A DNA stretch of 64,000 nt. Origin: Chromatiaceae bacterium (GTDB taxonomy: Bacteria > Pseudomonadota > Gammaproteobacteria > Chromatiales > Chromatiaceae). Shown piece by piece: positions 35,259 to 43,929 of the stretch (the first letter of the stretch is position 1; each line of letters starts with the position of its first letter). The position numbers and the translations under genes are program-made. The notes under the pieces are model-generated. The model ran no database searches. It was not told where the DNA came from and was given only the letters and a program-made list of their open reading frames with translations. The DNA is taken from contig JACKMK010000001.1 in NCBI GenBank assembly GCA_024235395.1, positions 558,001-622,000 on the forward strand. Direction: 5' to 3'.

Positions 35259-36005
35259 CTATCTGCCGCCCGCCACCTCGAGGAAGCTGCCGGTGGTATA
35301 CGAAGCGTCATCGGAAAGCAGCCAGAGGATCGCTGTCGCCACCTCCTCCGGAAATCCCCCACGCTGCATCGGCAATGACGTCTTGATGCGGTCGACACGT
35401 CGCGGTTCGCCGCCGCTGGCGTGCATGTCCGTGTAGATGAAGCCGGGCCGTACCGCGTTGACCCGGATACCCTCCGTTGCGACCTCGTTCGCCAACCCCC
35501 GGGTCAGGGTATCGACGGCACCCTTGGAGGCCGCATAGTCGACATACTCACCGGCCGATCCGAGACGTGCCGCCGCCGAAGAAACGTTTACGATGGCGCC
35601 ACCATCGCCACCGTGGCGTGTGGACATCCGCCGCACCGCTTCGCGGGCGCACAGGAAGGCACCGGTCACATTGGTCGCGAAGATTCGCGCAATGCGCGCC
35701 GCATCGATGTCCTCGACGCGACTCTGCCGCGCCAACACCCCTGCGTTGTTGACCAACGCGGTGAGCGTCCCCAATCGATCATCGACAGTCTCGAACAGTG
35801 CCACCACGTCCGATTCGACGGAAACGTCGGCCCTGATTGCGACGGCCGTACCACCGCCGGACCGGATCTCGTCGACCACTGCCTCCGCGGCCTCGCGGTC
35901 CGCACGATAGTTGACCGCTACCGCATAGCGGCGTGTTGCAGCCAGTCGTGCGGTAGCGGCGCCTATGCCGCGGCTGGCACCGGTGATCAGGATGACGGGT
36001 TTCAT
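35259..36005 (-). CDS. SDR family oxidoreductase
   Basis: 248 residues from ATG 36005 (GAGGAAG upstream). Classical short-chain dehydrogenase: cofactor motif TGASRGIGAATA (8-19), NNAG, the catalytic Ser in VNVSSAAAR and the YAASKGA motif with Tyr and Lys, then PGFIYTDM. The Arg after the second beta strand (NYRADRE) favours NADP(H). The family is too broad to name a substrate; the FabG-like length and motif spacing fit a ketoacyl or sugar reductase. Confidence 0.9.
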   Translation of the reverse strand: MKPVILITGASRGIGAATARLAATRRYAVAVNYRADREAAEAVVDEIRSGGGTAVAIRADVSVESDVVALFETVDDRLGTLTALVNNAGVLARQSRVEDIDAARIARIFATNVTGAFLCAREAVRRMSTRHGGDGGAIVNVSSAAARLGSAGEYVDYAASKGAVDTLTRGLANEVATEGIRVNAVRPGFIYTDMHASGGEPRRVDRIKTSLPMQRGGFPEEVATAILWLLSDDASYTTGSFLEVAGGR

Positions 36006-36157
36006 GAGTGGTGCTTCCTCGGCGATGGGCAATGCTCGATTGTACGGCGCACCACCCTGCCCCGCCCTCGACGTGACGAGAGCCCTACCGGGCCAGCGTC
36101 GCAAGAACCCCCGGCGCTTCCGTGCGCCGCGGCGGCCGCGAGCCGCGACCGCACGTC

Positions 36158-36589
36158 TCAATAGCCGCCGACATACCGACCCGCGCCGCTCGCTGTCTGG
36201 ACGCCTTCGCGTTGCTCTCCGGCGATGTGCCACACGCCGCCAATGCCGTCACCACTGCGGTCGCCCGGCTTGGAGTCTCCGGCAAAGTAGTAGAGCGGCC
36301 GGCCCCGGTAAGTCGCCTGGCGGATGCCGTCTTCACGACCGACGGCTGCCGATTCGCGATCACCGAGGGCACCGGCGATCACTGGCGGCCATTGTGCTGC
36401 ACAAGGTCCGTAGCAGGCACTGACTCCGCTGTCCGGGCGATCCTTGTCGAAGATGTAGGTGGTCCTGCCATCGCGATCGGTGAGGCCGGCTGGTGACCCG
36501 CCGCGGGTGTACGACGACTGGCAGGCCGCCAGGGCGACGGACACGGCGGCAATTGTGACGGCGTGGCTGAAACGTATGCGGTCGAACAT
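36158..36589 (-). CDS. Lipoprotein with Y-x4-D motif (COG4315 type)
   Basis: 143 residues. The signal peptide ends in the lipobox VALAAC (Cys23), so the mature protein is lipidated. The mature domain has DRDGRTTYIFDKDRPDSG, CYGPCAAQWPP and a repeat RGRPLYYFAGDSKPGD, the two Y-x-(F)-x-x-D copies typical of the family. The function of these secreted lipoproteins is unknown. GAGAGGAAC sits nine bases upstream of the ATG. The gene is divergent from the ECF sigma factor gene 364 bases away and may be a target of it, but this is inference. Confidence 0.83.
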   Translation of the reverse strand: MFDRIRFSHAVTIAAVSVALAACQSSYTRGGSPAGLTDRDGRTTYIFDKDRPDSGVSACYGPCAAQWPPVIAGALGDRESAAVGREDGIRQATYRGRPLYYFAGDSKPGDRSGDGIGGVWHIAGEQREGVQTASGAGRYVGGY

Positions 36590-36953
36590 GACATGTTCCT
36601 CTCTGGTATTGAAATCCGGGTCCAGCGGTTGCAGATCGATGCCAACCGGGGACTGCACACCCCGGCACATCGCCCAACAGCTGGGTTCAATCCCAGTTAC
36701 GCATTGCGAGGCCCACGGAGATTCAGTTTTTTGTGACAGGATGCCGGCCGGCGTAAACCCTCCCTTCTGCGGCGCCCGCACCCGAGCCGGATTGGGCACA
36801 AGCACCGGGGCATACAGCTTGTGGATACCGAGACTGCCTGCACGGCGACCTCGGCGGGAAGGTTTCGGACGGGGTCGCGCACCGCCGCGCCGGCACGCCC
36901 TTTGCGCAGACCTCGACTAGACTGTTTGACGAGAAGTCCGCCCCGGCTGCCGC
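36590..36953. other. 364-base divergent gap with two stem-loops in the lipoprotein leader
   Basis: No gene. Two inverted repeats lie close together: CCGGGG/CCCCGG at 36646-36651/36660-36665 and CTGGG/CCCAG at 36681-36685/36692-36696. Both would be in the 5' leader of the lipoprotein mRNA (minus strand). The second has a 7-base TTCAATC loop and looks like a tRNA T-arm, but no tRNA surrounds it. A run of T at 36727-36732 is outside the hairpins. Confidence 0.4.
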
Positions 36954-37517
36954 ATGACGCGTCTCGACCGACAGCAACAGAGCAACGACCTGGCAATGTT
37001 GATCGGGCGCTGCGCGCTGCGCGACCAGAACGCCTGCCTCGAGCTTTACGATGCCACCTCGGCGAAACTCTTCGGTGTGATCCTTCGTATATTGAAACGG
37101 GAACACTGGGCCGAGGAGGTCTTGCAGGATGTGTATCTCAAGGCATGGCATGCTGCGGACAGCTACAACGCGGCGCGGGGGCAGCCGATGACCTGGCTGA
37201 TCAACATCGCGCGCAATCGCGCAATCGACTTTCTGCGTGGCGCCGAGCATGCGGCGGCACAGCGCAGCGATGATCTGGACGACGAGTTGCCTTCGGCGCT
37301 GGATCCGGTGCGCTCGGCCGAGACCGACGCCGAGCTGCGTCGACTGACGGATTGCCTGGGCCTGCTCAAGGAGCCGCAGCGTGAATGCATCCTGATGGTC
37401 TACCACCAGGGATACACTCCGACCGAGGTGTCGCACCGCAGAAGCCATCCGATCGGCACCGTCAAGACCTGGATCAGGCGCGGACTCGCACAGTTGCGGG
37501 ACTGCATGCGCCGATGA
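36954..37517 (+). CDS. ECF sigma factor (SigK-like)
   Basis: 187 residues. Region 2 is visible as CLELYDATSAKLFGVILRIL...AEEVLQDVYLKAW and PMTWLINIARNRAIDFLR, and region 4 as LKEPQRECILMVYHQGYTPTEVSHRRSHPIGTVKTWIRRGLAQLR. It matches the extracytoplasmic-function group that is controlled by a RskA-type anti-sigma factor, encoded immediately downstream with an ATGA overlap. It should direct RNA polymerase to a small regulon in response to release from the anti-sigma factor. No strong ribosome site precedes the ATG. Confidence 0.92.
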   Translation: MTRLDRQQQSNDLAMLIGRCALRDQNACLELYDATSAKLFGVILRILKREHWAEEVLQDVYLKAWHAADSYNAARGQPMTWLINIARNRAIDFLRGAEHAAAQRSDDLDDELPSALDPVRSAETDAELRRLTDCLGLLKEPQRECILMVYHQGYTPTEVSHRRSHPIGTVKTWIRRGLAQLRDCMRR

Positions 37518-38254
37518 GATACGACGACCCGACCCTGCGACGACAACTGGCGGGCGCCTACGCGCTGGGCACGCTGCGCGGTACGGCGCGCAGGCGTTGG
37601 GAACGCCTAATGCAGCAGGACCGCGAACTGCGCCGGCTGGTCGTCGAGTTTCAGGAAGACCTGGTGCCGCTGGCACTCGCGGCACCCGAGGTCCGGCCGC
37701 CCGCCCGGGTGCGCAGCCGGCTGGCGGCCGCCGTAGCCCCACCCACTCGTCAGTCCGCCGAACCCGGCTGGTGGCAACGCCTGGGGTTCTGGCGTGGCCT
37801 GGCTGGCGTCAACGCAGCGCTGGCCGTCGCGCTGATCGCGTTCATCGGGGTCGGCGTGTTGCGGCAGGCACCGCCTGTCGCATCCGAACTCGTCTATGTC
37901 GGGGTGCTGTCCGATGTGAGCGACCAACCCAAGGTCGCGGTCCTCGCCTACAACCGTCCGTTCCGGCTGGAGATCACGGCGAAGGATGCGCTCAGCGCAC
38001 CGCCGGGCGCCGAGCTGCGTCTGTGGATACGCGAACGCGACACCGACCGCGCGGTGTTTCTGCGCGCGATACCCGCCGGAGAAAAGGTGTTCGCCCTCGA
38101 CGACGAGCGGTGGAAACTGTTGCGCGATGCCAAGGCGTTGTTGATCACCCGCGGCACAATCGGCACGCCTACCGCGGTGCCGGGCGGCGAGATTCTCTAT
38201 CAGGGCGTGTGTGTCAATCTGAAGAAATGGTCGAATGCGCGTGCCGGCGGCTGA
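37514..38254 (+). CDS. RskA-type anti-sigma factor
   Basis: 246 residues. An N-terminal helical zone (1-60, RRQLAGAYALGTLRGTARRRWERLM) binds the sigma factor. One transmembrane helix (97-115) and a periplasmic beta domain follow, with LVYVGVLSDVSDQPKVAVLAYNRPF and the characteristic GAELRLWIRERD...GTPTAVPGGEILYQG. The first domain lacks the HxxxCxxC zinc motif of ZAS anti-sigma factors, as in many RskA proteins. The start overlaps the sigma gene stop (ATGA), so the two are made in a fixed ratio. Confidence 0.9.
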   Translation: MRYDDPTLRRQLAGAYALGTLRGTARRRWERLMQQDRELRRLVVEFQEDLVPLALAAPEVRPPARVRSRLAAAVAPPTRQSAEPGWWQRLGFWRGLAGVNAALAVALIAFIGVGVLRQAPPVASELVYVGVLSDVSDQPKVAVLAYNRPFRLEITAKDALSAPPGAELRLWIRERDTDRAVFLRAIPAGEKVFALDDERWKLLRDAKALLITRGTIGTPTAVPGGEILYQGVCVNLKKWSNARAGG

Positions 38255-38490
38255 TGGCGTTGACGGCGCCTCGTATCACAGCTACGCTCGGGCGATGCTC
38301 ACATCGAATTCGGCACAACACTGCTCCGTACCCGACGGTCGTCTCTGGCGCCTGCGTCGACGTACCTTTGTTTGTTGCTGCCGTATCCACCTGACCTAGC
38401 AGACCCCCGGCAGCCGCGAATCCCGCCGCGACTGCCCGCCTGATCATTGCTCGCTGCCGGAACCGTGGTTGCCATCGACCGAGGCGACCC

Positions 38491-39441
38491 ATGCACGCGA
38501 CCACACAACAACCGGATACTGCGATCAGCGGCGGACTGCTGGTCGTACTCGGTGCCGTCGGATTCTCCGTCAAGCCCGTGTTGATCAAACTGGCGTACGC
38601 CGACAGCACACCGGTCGACGCGATCACCCTGATGACGCTGCGCATGCTGATCGCGCTGCCGCTGTTCCTCGCGGCCGCCTTCTGGCGCGACAGGGCACCG
38701 ACACAGCGCAATGGACCTGGTGACTGGATGGCCCTCACGCTGCTCGGGGTGATGGGTTATTACCTCGCGAGTCTGCTCGATTTCACCGGGCTGCAATACA
38801 TTTCCGCGGGCCTCGAACGCCTGATACTGTTCCTGTATCCGACCTTCGTGGTGCTGTTCAGCGCCCTGCTGTACCGGCGTCCGATCGGCAGTGCGCAGCG
38901 CCTCGCGCTGCTCTTGAGTTACCTCGGCATCGTGCTGGTATACGGCAACGATCCACTCGCGGGTTCGCCGGACATAAACCTCGGCGCGGCCCTGGTCCTC
39001 ACCAGCGGTATCGTATTCGCATTGTACCTGACCGGCAGCGGGCACCTGATACCACGCTTCGGTTCACGTCGGTTTACCGCCTATTCGATGTCGATCGCGG
39101 CTGTCGCGACGGTGCTGCATTTCGCGGCGTCCCACCCGCTGCAACAACTATGGGTGTCTGCCGACGTGTTCGGTCTGGCGTTGGCGCTGGCCGTGTTCTC
39201 GACCGTGCTGCCGGCGTTTCTCGTCAACGCGGGTATTCGCCGAATCGGGGCCGATCACGCGTCGATCATCACCTCGGTCGGACCGGTCATGACGCTCGCC
39301 CTGGCCTATCTCGTGCTCGACGAGTCGCTCGGTCCCGTGCAGGTCGCCGGGGCGCTGCTGGTGTTGCTCGGCGTGATGCGGGTCGGTCTGGGCAAGGCTG
39401 CACACCGCCCCGCTCCCAACCATCGGGAGGAGTCGCAATGA
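38491..39441 (+). CDS. EamA/DMT family transporter
   Basis: 316 residues with ten transmembrane helices in two EamA repeats (for example GGLLVVLGAVGFSVKPVLIKLAY and LALAVFSTVLPAFLVNAGI). The family exports amino acids, nucleosides or other metabolites. Its stop overlaps the start of the aminotransferase gene (ATGA), which suggests that the transported compound may be an amino acid related to that enzyme. A ribosome site GAGG precedes the ATG. Confidence 0.88.
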   Translation: MHATTQQPDTAISGGLLVVLGAVGFSVKPVLIKLAYADSTPVDAITLMTLRMLIALPLFLAAAFWRDRAPTQRNGPGDWMALTLLGVMGYYLASLLDFTGLQYISAGLERLILFLYPTFVVLFSALLYRRPIGSAQRLALLLSYLGIVLVYGNDPLAGSPDINLGAALVLTSGIVFALYLTGSGHLIPRFGSRRFTAYSMSIAAVATVLHFAASHPLQQLWVSADVFGLALALAVFSTVLPAFLVNAGIRRIGADHASIITSVGPVMTLALAYLVLDESLGPVQVAGALLVLLGVMRVGLGKAAHRPAPNHREESQ

Positions 39442-40607
39442 CCACACGATTCGATGCCGTCATGCCGATCGCCAGGCGCCGCGAGACGGTATTCGTCTCC
39501 GGCCAGGGCTCCTGGCTCATCGACGAGCAAGGACGGCGCTACCTCGACTTCGTTCAGGGCTGGGCGGTCAACGCGTTGGGCCACGGTCATCCGGCGATTG
39601 TCGAAGCGCTGCAGACCCAGGCCTCGCTGCTGATCAATCCCAGTCCGGCGTTCTACAACCGGCCGATGCTGGAACTCGCGAACCGTCTCGCAGACAGCAG
39701 TGCGTTCGACCAGGTGTTCTTTGCCAACAGCGGCGCGGAGGCGAATGAAGGGGCGATCAAGCTCGCGCGCAAGTGGGGATCGCTACACCGCAACGGTGCA
39801 TACGGAATCATCACATTCGAAAATGGCTTTCACGGCCGCACGCTGGCGACCATGGCGGCCTCCGGCAAACCGGGGTGGCAGGCGTTGTTCGAACCCAAGG
39901 TCCCCGGTTTCACCAAGGTTCCGTACAACGACCTCGACGCGGTCGCCGCTGCGGCCGACTCGCACACCGTCGCGGTGATGCTCGAACCGATCCAGGGCGA
40001 GGCCGGGGTCATCCCGGCGGATAGCACATTCGTCCAGGGGCTGCGTCAGCTGACCCGCGAACGCGAGATGCTGCTGATCTTCGACGAGATACAGACCGGC
40101 ATGGGCCGTACTGGATCACTGTTCGCCTACCAGGCACTCGGTGTCGAACCCGACATCATGACCCTCGGCAAGGGCATCGGCGGCGGAGTGCCCCTGGCCG
40201 CTTTGCTGACCACCGACGCCGTCAGCTGTTTCGCGCCGGGAGACCAGGGCGGCACCTACAACGGCAATCCGTTGATGTGCGCGGTCGGTCTCGCGGTGCT
40301 GGACTGGCTGTTGCAGCCGGGTTTCCTCGATCGGGTCCGCGCGCGCGGTGACTATCTGGCACGGGGTCTGATCGATCTCGCACGGCGCCATTCCCTCGGT
40401 CCGGTGCGCGGCCGCGGGCTCCTGCTCGCCCTCGACACCGCCGAGCGGGACGCCCCGGCGATCGCCACGCGTGCCCATGATCTGGGGCTGCTGATCAACG
40501 CGCCGCGCCAAAATGCGTTGCGATTCATGCCGGCGCTGAACCTGTCCGAAGCCGAGATCGACGAGATGCTGTCGCGGCTCGACCGCGCTGTGGCGATGGA
40601 GGACTAG
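39438..40607 (+). CDS. argD: Class III aminotransferase, acetylornithine transaminase family
   Basis: 389 residues from ATG 39438. It has the PLP-binding context MTLGKGIGGGVPLA (Lys245), ANSGAEANEGAIKLAR, FHGRTLATMAASGKPGW and IFDEIQTGMGRTG (Asp216). The YLDFVQGWAVNALGHGHP start and INPSPAFYN are those of acetylornithine transaminases of proteobacteria (ArgD), which convert N-acetylglutamate semialdehyde to acetylornithine with glutamate as donor. Close relatives act on succinylornithine, 4-aminobutyrate or LysN-type substrates, so argD is the best but not the only reading. It is translationally coupled to an upstream exporter, an unusual context for argD. Confidence 0.75.
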   Translation: MTTRFDAVMPIARRRETVFVSGQGSWLIDEQGRRYLDFVQGWAVNALGHGHPAIVEALQTQASLLINPSPAFYNRPMLELANRLADSSAFDQVFFANSGAEANEGAIKLARKWGSLHRNGAYGIITFENGFHGRTLATMAASGKPGWQALFEPKVPGFTKVPYNDLDAVAAAADSHTVAVMLEPIQGEAGVIPADSTFVQGLRQLTREREMLLIFDEIQTGMGRTGSLFAYQALGVEPDIMTLGKGIGGGVPLAALLTTDAVSCFAPGDQGGTYNGNPLMCAVGLAVLDWLLQPGFLDRVRARGDYLARGLIDLARRHSLGPVRGRGLLLALDTAERDAPAIATRAHDLGLLINAPRQNALRFMPALNLSEAEIDEMLSRLDRAVAMED

Positions 40608-40777
40608 ACGCGTGCATTGACGGTGTCGACCAAGCGGCGCCCACGCCATCGCCCAAAGTTGTTGCAGCCGACCCTGCACAATTAGGTTGCCTCGTCGCGA
40701 TTGCTCAGCATACTTAACGACGATACCGACAGTTCCCGGACAGCCAACTGTCCTTCGCCGCCCAGGAGGCCGAATCG

Positions 40778-42133
40778 ATGAACCTGAACGAAGCCCTGAC
40801 CCGTCTGTTGCGCGCAACGCTCGGCTCGCTGGCCGTACTCGCCCTGTCCGGTGCCGCGCAGGCCCTGGAAGACAAGCTGGTCGTCGTGACGTCGTTCCCG
40901 GAGGACCTCACCAGCGTGTTTCAGGCGGCATTCGAACGCAGCAATCCGGGAACCCAGGTCGAGGTACTGAACAAGAAGACCTCGGCCGGCGTGAAATACA
41001 TCCAGGAAACCTCTGCCAACCCGACTGCCGACCTGTTCTGGGTATCCGCGCCGGACGCATTCGGGGTGCTCAAGGGTCAGGGCCTGCTGCAGCAGTACCA
41101 GCCGAAGTCGGAGGGCATACCCGACATGATCGGTTCATTTCCGATCAACGACCCGGACGGCTATTTCTTCGGTTTTGCCGCATCCGGTTACGGCATCATG
41201 TACAACACGCGCTACCTGAAGGCGAAGAAACTGCCGGTCGCCAAGGAATGGGATGATCTCAAGCAGGCGGTCTACTTCGGACATGTTGGGATGTCCGCAC
41301 CGTCGCGTTCCGGAACCACGCACCTGACGGTCGAAGCCATACTGCAAGGCGAGGGCTGGGACAAGGGATGGGCGACGCTCAAGGAACTGGCCGGTAATTT
41401 CAAGACCATCACCGAGCGCAGCTTCGGTGTCCCTGATGGCGTCAACAGCGGCGACTTCGGGATTGGCATCGTGATCGACTTCTTTGCCTATTCGTCCAAG
41501 GCATCGGGTTTCCCGGTGGACTTCGTCTACCCGACCATCACTGCGCTGGTGCCCGCCAATGTCGGCATGGTCAAAGGTGCGCCGCACCCGGAGGCGGCGG
41601 CTGCGTTCATCGATTTCCTGTTGTCCGATGAAGGCCAGGAGTTGCTGTTCGATGCCAAGATCCAGCGCCTGCCCGTCAAGCCCGCGATCTATTCCAAGGC
41701 GCCGGCCGGGCTGCCGAACCCGTTCGAAGACAAGTCGATCGGTGCCGCGGTCAAGTTCGACTCGGACCTGTCGGAAGGACGTTACAACGTCGTGAACTCG
41801 CTGTTCGACCAGTTGGTGACCTTCCGCCTCGAGGAGCTGCAGACCGCGGTGCGCGCGGTCCAGGAGGCCGAAAAAGCGCTCGCCGGCAGATCGAATCCCC
41901 AGGCCGGGGCGCTGATCGCCGAGGCACGATCCTTGATCGCTGCAGTACCGGTCACGGAGACCGAGGCCGGCGACCGGGCATTCGCGTCGATCTTCTCGAA
42001 GAAGCGCAAGAAGGCCACCGACGAGGTTCCACAACGCCAGGCCGAGGTCGAGCAGGAGTGGGACAGCTTTGCGCGCACCAACTACGCCAAGGCAACGGAA
42101 CTGGCCGAACAGGCAGCGAAGATCGCGCGCTGA
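40778..42133 (+). CDS. ABC transporter substrate-binding protein with long C-terminal helical extension
   Basis: 451 residues. Signal peptide about 1-29 (SGAAQA). The periplasmic type-II binding domain starts LEDKLVVVTSFPEDLTSVFQAAFE and resembles the FbpA/AfuA-like iron, putrescine or phosphonate group, with VPDGVNSGDFGIGIVIDFF and ALVPANVGMVKGAPHPEAA. After residue 345 about 100 extra residues form predicted helices rich in Ala, Glu, Gln and Lys, which usual members (about 340 residues) lack. The AGGAGG site precedes the ATG. It is the first gene of a binding-protein, permease, ATPase operon. The substrate is not clear; the Tyr residues that hold Fe(III) in FbpA are not evident to me. Confidence 0.82.
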   Translation: MNLNEALTRLLRATLGSLAVLALSGAAQALEDKLVVVTSFPEDLTSVFQAAFERSNPGTQVEVLNKKTSAGVKYIQETSANPTADLFWVSAPDAFGVLKGQGLLQQYQPKSEGIPDMIGSFPINDPDGYFFGFAASGYGIMYNTRYLKAKKLPVAKEWDDLKQAVYFGHVGMSAPSRSGTTHLTVEAILQGEGWDKGWATLKELAGNFKTITERSFGVPDGVNSGDFGIGIVIDFFAYSSKASGFPVDFVYPTITALVPANVGMVKGAPHPEAAAAFIDFLLSDEGQELLFDAKIQRLPVKPAIYSKAPAGLPNPFEDKSIGAAVKFDSDLSEGRYNVVNSLFDQLVTFRLEELQTAVRAVQEAEKALAGRSNPQAGALIAEARSLIAAVPVTETEAGDRAFASIFSKKRKKATDEVPQRQAEVEQEWDSFARTNYAKATELAEQAAKIAR

Positions 42134-42153
42134 TTCGATCTGTTGATGCCGGT

Positions 42154-42172
42154 CCGGCCCTCGCCGGGCCGG
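42154..42172 (+). other. GC-rich hairpin between the binding-protein and permease genes
   Basis: CCGGCCC (42154-42160) and GGGCCGG (42166-42172) pair perfectly with a 5-base loop TCGCC, 20 bases after the binding-protein stop. There is no T-tract, so it is not a standard terminator. Hairpins in this position often stabilise the upstream message and let the binding protein be made in excess over the membrane components. Confidence 0.5.
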
Positions 42173-42199
42173 CGCCATTCCAGGTTTACAGCCGATAAC

Positions 42200-43921
42200 A
42201 TGTCATCCGCCAGTCGTCAGCGATGGGGTCCCACCGGCGTCGCCTTGGCGCTCGCGCTTTTTCTCGTCGCGTTTCTGATCGTACCCGTGCTCAAGGTGAT
42301 CCTGGTCGCTTTCCAGGATCCGCACACGGGCAGTTTCACGCTGGTCAACTTCCAGGACTTTTTCAATACGTCGCTGTTCCGCGAATCGTTCTGGAACTCG
42401 CTGTATGTGGCCGGCATGTCGGTGATGCTCGCGAGCATGATCGCCATACCGCTGGCCTACTTCACGACCCGCTTCAACTTCGGCGGCGCATTGCTGATAC
42501 AGACACTCGGGGTGATCCCGCTGATCATGCCGCCTTTTGTCGGCGCGGTGGCGATGCAACTGCTGTTCGGCAGCAATGGCAGCGTGAACCTGCTGCTCGA
42601 CGAATACTTCGGTTTCACGATTCCGTTCATGGAGGGACTGAACGGCGTGATCCTGGTCGAGAGCATTCATTATTTTCCATTCATCCTCACCAACCTCGCA
42701 GCCAGCCTCGCCAACATCGATCGATCGCTGGAAGAATCGGCACAGAATCTCGGCAGCAGCGGCGTGCGGCTGTTCCGGAGGATCGTCTTTCCGCTGGCGA
42801 TGCCCGGCTATGTCGCCGGCGCCTCGCTGGTCTTTCTGAAGGTGTTCGACGATCTCGGCACACCGCTGTTGTTGAACGTCAACAAGATGCTCGCACCGCA
42901 GGCCTACCTGCGGATCAGCTCGATCGGCATCACCGACCCGATGGGCTACGTGATCTCGGTGATTCTGGTGCTTTTCTCGGTGTTCTCCCTGTGGGCGTCG
43001 TTCCAGGCGTTCCGTGGGCGCGACTACGCCTCGGTGCAGAAAGGCGGTGGCGGCCTGCTCAGGCGCGACCTGCGCCGCTGGGAGAAGTTCGGTGCCTATG
43101 CAGTGATCCTGCTGATCCTGTCGTTGGTGTTGGCACCGCATATCGGCCTGTTGCTGCTTTCCTTCGGAACCGTATGGTCGTTTGCGGTATTGCCCGACGG
43201 ATTCACCATCGAACACTACCTGCGGGTGTTCGAGACATCGTCGGAATACGTCACCAACACACTGTTGTACGCCGGCCTCGCGGCGACAATCGATGTCGTG
43301 TTGGGGACGGCGATCGCCTACATCGTATGGCGCACAGGCATCCCCGGCCGTCGCTGGCTGGACTATGCGGCGACTGCGGCACTGGCGGTGCCCGGCGTGG
43401 TGCTCGGCATCGGCTACCTGCGCACCTTCTACGGTTGGCAGGTACCCTTCGGCGATCAGCCGCTCGCATCCTGGTGGGTGATCCTGGTGATTGCGCTGTC
43501 CATCCGCCGCCTACCGTACGCGCTGCGCGCCTGCGTCGCGGCGCTGCAGCAGGTCAGTATCACGCTCGAGGAGGCCGCTGAAAACCTCGGCGCGACCACC
43601 TCGCGCACGGTGTGGCGCATCGTCGTGCCCTTGATGTCGGGAGGCATCCTGGCGGGCTTCGTCACCAGCTTCGCCACCGCGGCGGTAGAGCTGTCCGCGA
43701 CCCTCATGCTGGTCGGACAACAGTCGGATGCGCCATTGTCTTACGGCATCTATGTGTTCATGCAGTCTGCTGCCGGGCGCGGCCCCGGTGCGGCACTCGG
43801 TATCATTGCGGTCGTGATCGTCGGTTTGGGCACCTACCTGTCGCATCGCATCATCGAACGTGGTCGGCGGCTACGCACCAGCGACCGCGTCATTGCCGAG
43901 ACCGGGATCAATCTGGAGTGA
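42200..43921 (+). CDS. ABC transporter permease, two fused membrane domains
   Basis: 573 residues from ATG 42200. About twelve membrane helices. Two BPD_transp_1 domains each have an EAA coupling loop: EESAQNLGSSGVRLFRRIVFPLAMPG in the first half and EEAAENLGATTSRTVWRIVVPL in the second. Fusion of both permease domains is typical for the FbpB/AfuB iron(III) group. The preceding hairpin and weak ribosome site fit lower expression than the binding protein. Its stop overlaps an in-frame GTG of the ATPase gene. Confidence 0.9.
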   Translation: MSSASRQRWGPTGVALALALFLVAFLIVPVLKVILVAFQDPHTGSFTLVNFQDFFNTSLFRESFWNSLYVAGMSVMLASMIAIPLAYFTTRFNFGGALLIQTLGVIPLIMPPFVGAVAMQLLFGSNGSVNLLLDEYFGFTIPFMEGLNGVILVESIHYFPFILTNLAASLANIDRSLEESAQNLGSSGVRLFRRIVFPLAMPGYVAGASLVFLKVFDDLGTPLLLNVNKMLAPQAYLRISSIGITDPMGYVISVILVLFSVFSLWASFQAFRGRDYASVQKGGGGLLRRDLRRWEKFGAYAVILLILSLVLAPHIGLLLLSFGTVWSFAVLPDGFTIEHYLRVFETSSEYVTNTLLYAGLAATIDVVLGTAIAYIVWRTGIPGRRWLDYAATAALAVPGVVLGIGYLRTFYGWQVPFGDQPLASWWVILVIALSIRRLPYALRACVAALQQVSITLEEAAENLGATTSRTVWRIVVPLMSGGILAGFVTSFATAAVELSATLMLVGQQSDAPLSYGIYVFMQSAAGRGPGAALGIIAVVIVGLGTYLSHRIIERGRRLRTSDRVIAETGINLE

Positions 43922-43929
43922 ACATCGAC

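Noticed and set aside
36681..36696. CTGGGTTCAATCCCAG, which looks like the T-arm of a tRNA
   Set aside because: The 7 bases after it (TTACGCA) have no matching acceptor strand about 65 bases upstream, and no D-arm or anticodon arm is present. It is best treated as a stem-loop in the lipoprotein leader.
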